A stretch of 64,000 bases of DNA from NCBI GenBank assembly GCA_046351135.1, contig JAXLZA010000006.1, positions 231,989-295,988 on the forward strand, read 5' to 3'. The notes under the pieces are model-generated. The model searched no databases. It had not been told where the DNA came from and saw only the letters and a program-made list of their open reading frames with translations. The translations under genes were made by a program, and so were the position numbers. Shown in pieces: positions 37,578-45,491 of the stretch. The stretch is from UBA4427 sp046351135. Lineage in GTDB: Bacteria > Myxococcota_A > UBA9160 > UBA4427. Positions within the stretch are counted from its first letter, which is position 1. Each line of letters begins with the position of its first letter.

Positions 37578-38431
37578 GACGAGCTCCTGTCTGGATGCGC
37601 TTCGGACGACGGACGCGCACTGCTGGCCTTCGGGAGGACCGGCGGCTTGCGCGGCGGACCGACGAGGGCGAGCTGGGCGAGCAGCTCCTCGGCCAGCTTC
37701 GTGTAGGCGACGGCGCCTTTGGAGTGGATGTCGTAGAGAAGGATGGGCTGCCCATGGCTGGGCGCCTCCGACAGACGGATGTTTCGCGGGATCCGCGTCC
37801 GGTAGACCTTGTCCCCGAAATGGCCGCGGACCTCGGCCTCGACCTGGCGCGAGAGATTGGCGCGCGGATCGACCATGGTCAGCACGATGCCCTGGATGCG
37901 AAGTCGCGGATTGAGCTCGGCCTTCACGAGGTCGATCGTCGCCACGAGGTTCGCGAGTCCTTCGAGGGCGTAGTACTCGCCTTGCAGGGGGATCAAAACG
38001 GCATCCGCGGCGGTCAACGCGTTCAAGGTCAGCAGCCCGAGCGAGGGTGGGCAGTCGATCAGGATCAGCTCGTAGGCGTCGCCGATCGCGGTAATGGCGT
38101 GGGCGAGGCGATACTCGCGGGCCTCCATCGAGACGAGCTCGATCTCGGCCCCGACCAGGTCCCGCCCAGCGGGCACGACGTGCAGGGTCTCGAGCTCGGT
38201 CTCGACGGCGCAGTGGGTCAGGGGAACACCGTCGACCAGGGCATCGTAGATCTGCCGCTCGGGCTGGCTGATACCGTAGGCACTGCTGGCGTTGGCCTGC
38301 GGGTCCATGTCGATCAGGAGGGTCGGGCGTTCGGAGGCGGCGAGGCAGGCGGCGAGATTGACCGCCGTGGTGGTCTTCCCGACTCCACCCTTCTGATTGA
38401 CGACCGCCAGCACGAACGGCGCCGAGCTCAT
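37574..38431 (-). CDS. parA: Chromosome-partitioning ATPase ParA (Soj)
   Basis: A deviant Walker ATPase of 285 residues: 'VNQKGGVGKTTTAVNLAACL' near the start, 'LIDMDPQANAS', 'LIDCPPSLGLLTLNAL' and 'IPLQGEYYALEGL'. A basic, Pro-rich C-terminal tail is added. The short N-terminus without a regulatory extension marks the chromosomal Soj type. It precedes and overlaps parB; rsmG lies 158 bases upstream on the same strand. Confidence 0.97.
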   Translation of the reverse strand: MSSAPFVLAVVNQKGGVGKTTTAVNLAACLAASERPTLLIDMDPQANASSAYGISQPERQIYDALVDGVPLTHCAVETELETLHVVPAGRDLVGAEIELVSMEAREYRLAHAITAIGDAYELILIDCPPSLGLLTLNALTAADAVLIPLQGEYYALEGLANLVATIDLVKAELNPRLRIQGIVLTMVDPRANLSRQVEAEVRGHFGDKVYRTRIPRNIRLSEAPSHGQPILLYDIHSKGAVAYTKLAEELLAQLALVGPPRKPPVLPKASSARPSSEAHPDRSSS

Positions 38432-38589
38432 GGGACGACTCGTACCGGGGCCACGCACGGTTTCGGGCCTCGCGCTGGCCCCCCGCGCGCGATCCCTCGG
38501 ACGCGGACCAATTCGGACCGCGACGCGTTTCTTATCACAGACGGGATCGATTGCGAGTGGCGTACGCTGGTTCGCGTCGGTGGGGAGGC

Positions 38590-39252
38590 TCAGGAGGGGC
38601 TCGGCCGGACGATCCAGAGCTGGCGGTCGAGTTGGCTGAGGGGGACTCGGTAGCGGCGGCGCTCCACGCAGAGCGGCTCCTCGACCTTGGGGGGCAGCGC
38701 ATCGGCAGTGGCGGGGAGGACCATGATCCCACCGGGCCGAAGCCAGGGACGCATCTGCGCGAGGGCCTGCTCCGGCTTCATCATCGCCTGCGCGACGACG
38801 ACGGCGCTCGGATGCGGCTCGACCCGCTCGGAGCGACCGAGCACGGGATGCGCATTCTCGAGACCGAGCTGCCGCCGGACCTCTCTCTGAAAATGGTGCC
38901 GCTTCTGGCGGGACTCGACCAGATAGACCTGAACCGCCGGACACAGAATGGCAATGGGAAGCCCCGGAAAGCCAGCGCCGCTTCCAAGATCCGCAAGGTC
39001 CGGGGCGGTCGAGAGCTCGGGAAGCGCCTGGACGAGGGCGGCCGCATCGAGCACGAGGCGCTCTGTCATCTCGAGCGGATCGCGGTGCCCGGTCAGGTTC
39101 ATGCGGGGAGCCCATTGGGCCAGCAGCTCGACCAGGCGGAGCAGGGCATCGAGGGTCGCCGCAGAAGGGTGCGGGAAGAGGGCGCCGAGGCCTTGCTCCA
39201 GGCGGCTGCGGACGAGCGCTCGATCAAAGGGATCGGAGCCGCGATCCGACAT
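38590..39252 (-). CDS. rsmG: 16S rRNA (guanine527-N7)-methyltransferase RsmG
   Basis: A protein of 220 residues. It has 'LAQWAPRMNLTGHRDPLEMT' followed by the SAM-binding 'LADLGSGAGFPGLPIAILCP' and 'VYLVESRQKRHHFQREVRRQ', all signature regions of RsmG (GidB). It methylates G527 of 16S rRNA. Normally mnmG (gidA) lies just upstream in this gene block, but here the upstream 446 bases are non-coding and hold parS-like palindromes. Confidence 0.96.
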   Translation of the reverse strand: MSDRGSDPFDRALVRSRLEQGLGALFPHPSAATLDALLRLVELLAQWAPRMNLTGHRDPLEMTERLVLDAAALVQALPELSTAPDLADLGSGAGFPGLPIAILCPAVQVYLVESRQKRHHFQREVRRQLGLENAHPVLGRSERVEPHPSAVVVAQAMMKPEQALAQMRPWLRPGGIMVLPATADALPPKVEEPLCVERRRYRVPLSQLDRQLWIVRPSPS

Positions 39253-39264
39253 CGTCGAAGCCTC

Positions 39265-39280
39265 CGTTCCCCGTGGAACG
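39265..39280. other. parS: parS-like ParB-binding site 1
   Basis: CGTTCCCCGTGGAACG is a near-perfect palindrome that differs by one base from the core GTTCCACGTGGAAC known in Myxococcus and Pseudomonas. Directly after it lies GTTTCA-GGG-TGAAAC (39280-39294), whose arms match the other parS variant (GTTTCACGTGAAAC) but with one extra central base. Confidence 0.6.
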
Positions 39281-39365
39281 TTTCAGGGTGAAACGAGATC
39301 GGCGCGCTCACCGGCTCCGTCGGGGCTGCGGTCGTGGGGCATCGCGCCACCCCGCTCCATCCGAA

Positions 39366-39381
39366 TGTTCCCCGTGGAACA
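39366..39381. other. parS: parS-like ParB-binding site 2
   Basis: TGTTCCCCGTGGAACA matches the 16-base consensus TGTTCCACGTGGAACA at 15 positions. It has the same central C substitution as site 1 about 100 bases away, which supports a lineage-specific parS sequence. It lies about 1.8 kb from parB. Confidence 0.68.
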
Positions 39382-39698
39382 TTCCAGCTCCCGGCGCGGC
39401 AAGTCCACGGGCAGCTCCCGCTGCCGAGCCCGACGGCGCGAGCTGGGGCTGCCCGCTGTGTGCCCCGCCATCCGGAATCCAATGCGCGTCGGCGGGGAAG
39501 GTGCGGGGTCGCCTGGAGCGGGCCCGAGACCGGCCGGCGATGCCACCCGAACCGCGCGCTCGGGATCTACCGACCCGGCGCCTCGCCGGGCGACTGCGTC
39601 GAGTTCGGCCGAACGCGCAGGGACCGGGGCCCGGGAACGCTCGGCCCACCAGGGCCGGGAGCCGCGTCACAGACCCGGCGCCCAGCCCCGCTTCACCC

Positions 39699-40778
39699 TC
39701 AGCCCTGGGCCAGCGCCTCTTCGTACTCGGGCGCGCCTTCCGGAACGACCAGCACCTGCCGGTATCGACCTTCGCCGATGCTCATCGTCGCGACACCGCT
39801 CATCTCGCGCACCACGATGTGGATCGCCCGGCGATCTCGCGAATTCATCGGGTCGAGGGCGATCGACCGCCCCGTCTCCCGCGCCCGCTTCACGGCGCGC
39901 TCCGCCAGGCGGGTCAAGGTCTGCTCGCGCTCCTCGCCGCCCCCCTCCACGTCGACGACGACGCGGGGCGCATCATCCCCCTGCCGCATCGAGACCTGGT
40001 TCGCGACCAGCTGGAGGGCGTCCGTGGCCCGCCCGTCACCCCGCTGAAGCTCTGCGGCCGCTGCACCCCGCAGTTGGAAGATCAGGAAGTCCCCCTCCGC
40101 AGCTTCGGAGATCTCGAAGGAGCCGAGCTTCATCCGCTCCACCGCCCCGAGGAGGAACTGACCGACCGGCCCCAGGCTTCCCTGGGCCTGACCCTTGGAG
40201 TCCGCGACTGCCGGGAGAGAATCCCCACGACTTCCCCCTTCATCCAAAAGGCGCTCCCGGCCCCGGTCCTCGCCCCGCGCTTCCCCGCGCTGGCCATCGC
40301 GACCACGGGACTCACCCCGACCTTCGCCGCGTCCCTCGCCCCGACCGTTGCCCCGATCGCCGCGCTCGCCCCGGCCAGCCTCTCGGCCACCTTCGCGGCC
40401 GCCCTCACGACCACCTTCGCGCTCGGCGCGTGCACCGCGCTCGCCTCGGTCGCCCCGGTCTCCGCGCTCCTCGCGTCCACCGCGCTCACCGCGCTCGCCC
40501 CGACCGCCGCGCTCCCCGCCTCGACCCTCGCGCCGTCCACCGCGCTCCTCACCGCGACCGCCGCCGTCTCCGCCTCCGGATCGGCCACCGCGCGCCGCGA
40601 TGCCCTTCGGCACCGCCACGATCACGGTTCGGCCACCCGCTCCGAAGATCTCCCCGACTTGCGGGACGACGACGAGCAGCTCGCTCTCGCTCGTTCCGAA
40701 GAAGGTGGCCGCCTTGGCGCGGGCTTCCTCGAGGCTGTCTGCGACGAATTCGTTCGGTTCCTGGCGGGCGTCGTACAT
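39699..40778 (-). CDS. jag: Jag/KhpB-type RNA-binding protein with long Arg-Gly-Glu-rich linker
   Basis: A protein of 359 residues. The Jag-N domain (about 8-58) has 'EFVADSLEEARAKAATFFGT'. A KH domain (about 205-285) and an R3H domain ('SRDRRAIHIVV' with the R...H pair, about 286-348) form the C-terminus. Between them, residues about 62-185 are almost only Gly, Arg, Glu and Asp in RGE/RGD/GGRE units. Jag/KhpB is a global RNA binder that pairs with KhpA and is usually encoded beside yidC, as here. The usual linker is shorter and less repetitive. Confidence 0.92.
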   Translation of the reverse strand: MYDARQEPNEFVADSLEEARAKAATFFGTSESELLVVVPQVGEIFGAGGRTVIVAVPKGIAARGGRSGGGDGGGRGEERGGRREGRGGERGGRGERGERGGREERGDRGDRGERGARAEREGGREGGREGGREAGRGERGDRGNGRGEGRGEGRGESRGRDGQRGEARGEDRGRERLLDEGGSRGDSLPAVADSKGQAQGSLGPVGQFLLGAVERMKLGSFEISEAAEGDFLIFQLRGAAAAELQRGDGRATDALQLVANQVSMRQGDDAPRVVVDVEGGGEEREQTLTRLAERAVKRARETGRSIALDPMNSRDRRAIHIVVREMSGVATMSIGEGRYRQVLVVPEGAPEYEEALAQG

Positions 40779-40845
40779 GGTCGTGTCTCTCTCTCGTGTC
40801 GGGGTCGCCGTCCTCTGACGGCCCCACGCTAGCGACCGGGCAGAA

Positions 40846-42603
40846 TCAGCTCTGCGCCGCGGTCTGTCTCCGGATCCAGGACTGGTGACCGATGCCGAGC
40901 AGATTGCTCACGGTCCAGTAGAGGACGAGGCCGGAGGGAAAGGTGTAGGAAATCAGGAGCATCATCGCCGGCATCATGACGAGCATCATGCGCGCCTGGG
41001 CCGGATCCATTCCCGTCGTCGGTGTCATCTTCTGCTGCACGTACATGCTGGCACCCATGAGCAGTGGAAGCAGACGGATGGGAAAGTCGAGTCCGGGGAG
41101 TGTGAACAGCAGATCGGGCTGGCTCAGATCGTCGATCCAGGAAACGAAGTGCGCGTGGCGCAGGCCGATCGAGCTTCGCAGCGCATAGAACAGTCCGACC
41201 AGCACGGGGAACTGCAGCAGCAGCGGAAGGCATCCGCCGAGGGGATTGATGCCCTCCTCGCGGTAGAGCTTCATCAGCTCCTCGGACTGCCGCTGCCGAT
41301 CGTCCTTGTAGCGCTCCTGCAGCGCCTTCATCTTCGGCTGCACCGCGCGCATGCGCTCGGCCGACCGCATCTGATTCAGCATGAGGGGCGCCGTCACGAT
41401 CCGGACGAGGATCGTGAGCACGATGATCGCGAGCCCGTAGTTGGGGATGAAGCGGTAGAGCCAGTCGAGTGCGATCTCGAAGAAGCGCGTCAGGGGCTCG
41501 AGCCAGCTCCATCCGCGATTCACCGAGTGGGCGAGGCTCGCGGCGACCAGCGCGAGCGCCTCGGGATCCTTCGGTCCGAAGAAGCCGCGCACGTTCTCCT
41601 GCAACGAGCCGCCTGCCGCGACCGAGGCGCTCGGGAACGCGAGCCGCGCCTGCGCCGAGACCGTCGTCTCGACCGCTTCGAAGACCACGTGGATCCGATC
41701 CCGCGCCTCGGCGTCCATGAGCACGCCCGTGAAGTAGGGGACGTCGAAGCCCGCCCACTGCACCGAGCCTTCCACGAGCTCCTTGCCGTCGGGGGTCCCC
41801 CCGAAGCCGAGGAAGCCGGCCTTGCCGAGCCCCGCGACCAGCGTACGCGTCACGCCATTCTCTGCGCCGTAGGCGAGCAGCGAGACCTCGTTGAAGTCCG
41901 GCCGCGTCGAAGTCTGCGCCGGCCACAGCAGCTCGAAGCCGGCATCGACGGGCGTCGCGAGGCGGCTATCGAAGGCGAGCTCGAGGTCGAAGCCGTAGCC
42001 CGACTCGTCGAGGCGCAGCGTCCGCATGAAGACGCCGGCCTCCGTCTGGGCGCGCTGGACGATCTCCCGCGGACCGACGTGGACGACCTCGAAGCGGGCC
42101 GGAGCCTGTGCGCCGGGCACGCCGCGGAGCTCCGTCGTCACGAGGGGTCCCGGCGCCTCGACGAGGTCGATCGGGACCGAGCCCTCCGGCCGCCGCTCGT
42201 CGTAGCGTGCGAGCGACCAGCTCTCGATCAGGCCCGGGCCGTTCGAGATGCGGGCCACGACGTCGCTGTTCTTCAGGGTATGGGTCTCGGCCGGGATCAC
42301 CGCGGCAGGCACCGTCGAGGGCGCCGGCACGTCCGCATCCGCGACCCCGGCCTCCACGCTCGCTTCGGCCGGCGCGCCGGCTGCGGACGCGGCGGATGAT
42401 GAACCCGACGCCGCGGCGGGCTCCGTCGGATTCGCGGCTGCGCCGGAAGAGTCCGGCGTCTCGCCGGGCGGACTCCCGACGGCGGCGGGGGTCCCGCTTT
42501 CGGCGGTGGCCAGAGCCTCCTCGCGCCGCTGATCCTGATACATCAGGTAGCCGGCGAACACGAGCATCGAGAGCGCGAAGGCGATCAGGTTGTTGCGATC
42601 CAC
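40846..42603 (-). CDS. yidC: Membrane protein insertase YidC
   Basis: A protein of 585 residues of the Gram-negative long type. The first helix is 'NLIAFALSMLVFAGYLMYQD', then an Ala/Ser/Pro-rich linker, a large periplasmic beta-sandwich, and the conserved insertase core with helices 'YGLAIIVLTILVRIVTAPLM' and 'PLGGCLPLLLQFPVLVGLFY' holding the groove. It inserts membrane proteins, including the F0 c subunit. It follows yidD by nine bases. Confidence 0.97.
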   Translation of the reverse strand: MDRNNLIAFALSMLVFAGYLMYQDQRREEALATAESGTPAAVGSPPGETPDSSGAAANPTEPAAASGSSSAASAAGAPAEASVEAGVADADVPAPSTVPAAVIPAETHTLKNSDVVARISNGPGLIESWSLARYDERRPEGSVPIDLVEAPGPLVTTELRGVPGAQAPARFEVVHVGPREIVQRAQTEAGVFMRTLRLDESGYGFDLELAFDSRLATPVDAGFELLWPAQTSTRPDFNEVSLLAYGAENGVTRTLVAGLGKAGFLGFGGTPDGKELVEGSVQWAGFDVPYFTGVLMDAEARDRIHVVFEAVETTVSAQARLAFPSASVAAGGSLQENVRGFFGPKDPEALALVAASLAHSVNRGWSWLEPLTRFFEIALDWLYRFIPNYGLAIIVLTILVRIVTAPLMLNQMRSAERMRAVQPKMKALQERYKDDRQRQSEELMKLYREEGINPLGGCLPLLLQFPVLVGLFYALRSSIGLRHAHFVSWIDDLSQPDLLFTLPGLDFPIRLLPLLMGASMYVQQKMTPTTGMDPAQARMMLVMMPAMMLLISYTFPSGLVLYWTVSNLLGIGHQSWIRRQTAAQS

Positions 42604-42612
42604 GAGGGGCCT

Positions 42613-42918
42613 CTAGGGAACCGGGTCGAAGCCGCCGGCGTGGAAGGGATGGCAACGCAGGATTCGAGCGGCCGCGAGACCGAGGCCGCGCCGCATACCA
42701 TGGCGAGCGATCGCCTGCTCCGCGAAGACCGAGCAGCTCGGCTCGAAACGACAACCTGGCCCGAGGATCGGCCGGATCAGTCCGCGGTAACCGAGAAGGG
42801 CGGCGCGCACGAGGAACGGGGCAGGGCGGTCGGCCGGTCCCACGGGGCAGGGCTCGGGCTGCAGCTCGGGCCGCTGCTTCTCTCCGGGCCTCTCCATGGA
42901 AATCGCGAACGCGTTCAT
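42613..42918 (-). CDS. yidD: Membrane protein insertion efficiency factor YidD
   Basis: A protein of 101 residues: 'LLGYRGLIRPILGPGCRFEP SCSVFAEQAI' and 'RCHPFHAGGFDPVP' are the diagnostic sequences with the three conserved Cys. The ATG at 42918 overlaps the rnpA stop codon (ATGA), which supports this start over the inner ATG at 42897. N-terminal 30 residues are extra and not conserved. Works with YidC, encoded next. Confidence 0.95.
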   Translation of the reverse strand: MNAFAISMERPGEKQRPELQPEPCPVGPADRPAPFLVRAALLGYRGLIRPILGPGCRFEPSCSVFAEQAIARHGMRRGLGLAAARILRCHPFHAGGFDPVP

Positions 42919-43466
42919 GATTTCGGGTTTTCCTGATTCATTCCAGAGGCTTGACCGACTGAAGCCCGGGTCATGCGAGCGAGGCGCCGACCCAGCTCGT
43001 CGAAGCTCAGACCGATCGCCGGCCGTCGCGCAATCACCACCAGGTCGATCGGAGCGTCGAGGCCGGCCTGCTGGTGCCGGAACCATTCGCGCACCCGGCG
43101 CTTGAACCGATTGCGCTCGACCGCGTTGCCCGCCTTGCGGCCGACGGTGAGGCCGAGCCGGCTGCGGGGCTCGCCAGACGGCCGAGCCGGCTCCTGCAAT
43201 CGCCCCCGTACGCCCGGTACGCTGGTCACGACGACCAGCTCGGCCGACGAGCGGCGACTTCCCGTCCGCAGGACCCGGTCGAAGTCCCGGCGGGCCAGCA
43301 GGCGTTGCGAGCGCCGGAAACGCAGATCACGGTCGCCTGGGCTGCGCTCAGGACTCGTCTCGGAGGCCACGCCGTCTCGCTCGGGTCGCCGATCGCCCGC
43401 TTCCGATCGAAGCGAACGTTTCCGCGGACCCTCGGGCCGGCGGTGGCTCCCATCGTCGGCCGGCAT
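42915..43466 (-). CDS. rnpA: Ribonuclease P protein component
   Basis: The family core begins near 'LRFRRSQRLLARRDFDRVLR' and includes 'GLTVGRKAGNAVERNRFKRR VREWFR', the RNR motif that contacts tRNA precursor and RNase P RNA. The start is uncertain: ATG at 43466 gives about 183 residues with a basic, disordered N-terminus of some 50 residues. The frame is open further, into rpmH, up to 43553. Ends by overlapping yidD. Most rnpA products are near 120 residues, so a shorter start is possible. Confidence 0.9.
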   Translation of the reverse strand: MPADDGSHRRPEGPRKRSLRSEAGDRRPERDGVASETSPERSPGDRDLRFRRSQRLLARRDFDRVLRTGSRRSSAELVVVTSVPGVRGRLQEPARPSGEPRSRLGLTVGRKAGNAVERNRFKRRVREWFRHQQAGLDAPIDLVVIARRPAIGLSFDELGRRLARMTRASVGQASGMNQENPKS

Positions 43467-43479
43467 CGGTCGGCGATGC

Positions 43480-43629
43480 CTATTTCGACGAGATCGAGAC
43501 GGCGATGCGCTTGCGGCCCTTGGCGCGCCGTGCGCTGAGAACGGCTCGGCCACCCTTGGTCTTCATCCGCTCCCGGAAGCCATGGGTTCGAAGGCGCTTG
43601 ATCCGGCTGGGCTGGAACGTCCGCTTCAT
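43480..43629 (-). CDS. rpmH: 50S ribosomal protein L34
   Basis: A basic protein of 49 residues, 'MKRTFQPSRIKRLRTHGFRE' at the N-terminus and 'GRAVLSARRAKGRKRIAVS' near the C-terminus, the standard L34 sequence. It is the first gene of the leftward origin block and precedes rnpA as in most bacteria. Confidence 0.98.
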   Translation of the reverse strand: MKRTFQPSRIKRLRTHGFRERMKTKGGRAVLSARRAKGRKRIAVSISSK

Positions 43630-44088
43630 GACCGCGGATCCTCTCTTCTCTCGATGTGGGCAGCCGGTGCGTTCCGGCGACCGCGTTCGCGGTCGGTTCC
43701 GGTTCCGGTTCCGGGGCCCCTGGGTTGGCAGGCGGGTCCGCACGATGCGTGGCGACCACACCCTCTGGAATCATTCGTCGATGCTCGATCGATCCTGGGA
43801 AAGCGCGGGAGCTTACCCAGCCGCTTCCGGGCGTGTCAATGCGTTTCCGACACCGATCCAGGGCGCTGGTGGGCCACCCCGGGCCGCAGGGCGCGTGTTA
43901 CTCTGCCGACAGAAGAGGGGATTCTGCCGATCCGGACCCCCCGGCCTGTCGGACCGACCCGTCGCCGACGAATCGCCGACAGCTCCGGAATCGCAGACTT
44001 CCCGCGGACCTGGGCGACTTTTGTCGGATTCTTTGTCGCTCTCTACTACTACCTATTCCATCAATCTCCCAAGCAGAAGAGCAGGAAG
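43630..44088. other. Divergent rpmH-dnaN gap; candidate origin-proximal region without dnaA
   Basis: A 459-base gap at which transcription polarity flips: every supported gene from 43629 left to the ATP synthase end is on the minus strand, and those to the right as far as 56896 are on the plus strand. This is the usual place of dnaA and oriC. I see no dnaA and no TTATCCACA-type box. The part nearest dnaN (about 44020-44070) is relatively AT-rich and probably holds the dnaN promoter. Origin function is inferred from gene order only. Confidence 0.45.
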
Positions 44089-45213
44089 ATGAAACTCACG
44101 ATCCACAAATCCGAGTTCCTCCGTGGACTGGGACGCATCCAGTCGATCGTCGAGAAGCGAAACTCCATGCCCATCCTGGCGAACGTGCTCCTCGACGCGC
44201 CGAAGAAGGGCAAGGACTGTCGTCTGATCCTGTCGGCGACGGATCTCGAGGTCGGGGTTCGCAGTCAGCATCCTGCCGACGTCGCGACGGCTGGCGGTCT
44301 GACCGTCTCGGCCAAGAAGCTCTTCGAGATCGTGCGCGAGCTGCCCGACGAGAAGATCGAGCTCGAAGGCACGGCCAACTCCTATCTCGAGATCCGCTGC
44401 AATCGGAGCCGGTTCACGCTGGCGGGTACCGCAGCGGAGGAATATCCCACGCTTCCGGAGTTCAGCCCCGAAAAGACCGTTCCGCTGCCGGCGGCGGTGC
44501 TCTCCGCCATGATCGAATGCACGATGTACGCCGCGTCGGTCGACGAGACCCGCTACAACCTGAACGGCGTCTACTTCGAAGTGTTAGGGGATCGCAGCGA
44601 GATCCGCATGGTCGCGACCGACGGCCATCGCCTCGCGTGCGTCGATCGGGCCATCGAGGGCGACGCGTCGGCGTTGACGAGCGGCGTGATCATCCCGCGC
44701 AAGGGTCTCGGTGAGCTCAAGCGCCTGGTCGACGAGGTCGACGCCGAAGAGGTGGAGATCGCGTTCGGGAGCCAGAGCGGGCTGGCACGGAAGGGCGACG
44801 TCAGTCTCGTCATGCGACTGATCGAGGGCGAGTTCCCGAACTACGCCCAGGTCATTCCGAAGGATCTCGGGCGTCATCTCGTGCTCTCGAGCGACGCGCT
44901 CGTCCAGTCGGTGCGACGGGTCGCGTTGCTCTCCTCGGAGCGCAGTCGCGCAGTCAAGCTCGAGCTCGGACCGGGGCAGCTGGTGATCAGCTCGAACAAT
45001 CCGGATCTCGGGGATGCGCGCGAGGAGCTCGACGTCGACTACGCGGGCGATGCCCTGACGGTCGGCTTCAATGCCCGCTACCTGCTCGACGCCGTGGGCG
45101 CGACGCGGTCGAAGGAGGTGCGGCTCTCCTTCCAGGACGAGCTCTCGCCCTGTCGGATCACCCCGCCGGAGGACGAGTCGACCCTCGCCGTCGTCATGCC
45201 GATGCGGATCTGA
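44089..45213 (+). CDS. dnaN: DNA polymerase III beta subunit (sliding clamp)
   Basis: A protein of 374 residues with three clamp domains. It begins MKLTIHKSEFLRGLGRIQSI and includes 'MPILANVLLDA', 'VGVRSQHPADVATAGG', 'VATDGHRLACVDR', and the C-terminal 'VVMPMRI' that forms the protein-binding cleft. The ATG at 44089 has GCAGGAAG upstream. The frame is open far upstream but only here does the family begin. dnaA does not precede it and recF does not follow. Confidence 0.98.
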   Translation: MKLTIHKSEFLRGLGRIQSIVEKRNSMPILANVLLDAPKKGKDCRLILSATDLEVGVRSQHPADVATAGGLTVSAKKLFEIVRELPDEKIELEGTANSYLEIRCNRSRFTLAGTAAEEYPTLPEFSPEKTVPLPAAVLSAMIECTMYAASVDETRYNLNGVYFEVLGDRSEIRMVATDGHRLACVDRAIEGDASALTSGVIIPRKGLGELKRLVDEVDAEEVEIAFGSQSGLARKGDVSLVMRLIEGEFPNYAQVIPKDLGRHLVLSSDALVQSVRRVALLSSERSRAVKLELGPGQLVISSNNPDLGDAREELDVDYAGDALTVGFNARYLLDAVGATRSKEVRLSFQDELSPCRITPPEDESTLAVVMPMRI

Positions 45214-45349
45214 GAGCCCCTTTCGAGACCGCGTTTGATCTAGCTCGGTCCCGACTCCCTGGCGGACCGCGATTCTCCCGCTCGAGATGGGCCATCTGAG
45301 CGAAAAAACGCAGGTTTTCGACTTACGAGACCCGAGCGCTTTCGTTAGT

Positions 45350-45380
45350 CTCCCAGCTCGTCTGGGGACGCCAGACGACA
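45350..45380 (+). other. Hairpin in the dnaN-gyrB gap
   Basis: TCGTCTGG (45358-45365) and CCAGACGA (45371-45378) form a perfect 8-base stem with a 5-base loop, about 145 bases after dnaN and 110 bases before gyrB. No T tract follows, so it may be a terminator assisted by Rho or a leader structure for gyrB. Confidence 0.35.
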
Positions 45381-45491
45381 TGGTTGGCGGACCGGGCTCG
45401 GCGGGGGGGATCAGGGGTCGTGTGCCCCGATCGGCTCGCCGGTCGAGCCGGTGGGCCGCCTCGGCAGCAAGACTCGGCGGAAAGTTTCTCG

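Larger units (their letters stand above)
39253..39698. other. Non-coding gap between jag and rsmG (position of mnmE-mnmG in related gene orders)
   Basis: No gene is supported. The gap holds the parS-like palindromes listed separately. The tRNA-modification genes mnmE and mnmG, which sit here in many deltaproteobacterial origin regions, are absent, and no remnant of them could be read. The rest is GC-rich sequence without recognised features. Confidence 0.55.

Noticed and set aside
38521..38545. TTATCACAG near the parA-rsmG gap as a DnaA box
   Set aside because: Two or more mismatches to TTATCCACA and no second copy nearby; not enough to claim an origin.
40195..40818. Plus-strand frame encoding Pro-Arg-Ser repeats
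   Set aside because: It is the antisense of the Arg-Gly-Glu linker of Jag, not a separate repeat protein.
38948..40888. Plus-strand frame across rsmG, the parS gap and jag
   Set aside because: Low-complexity Ser/Arg/Pro translation with no recognisable domain, running over three features on the other strand.
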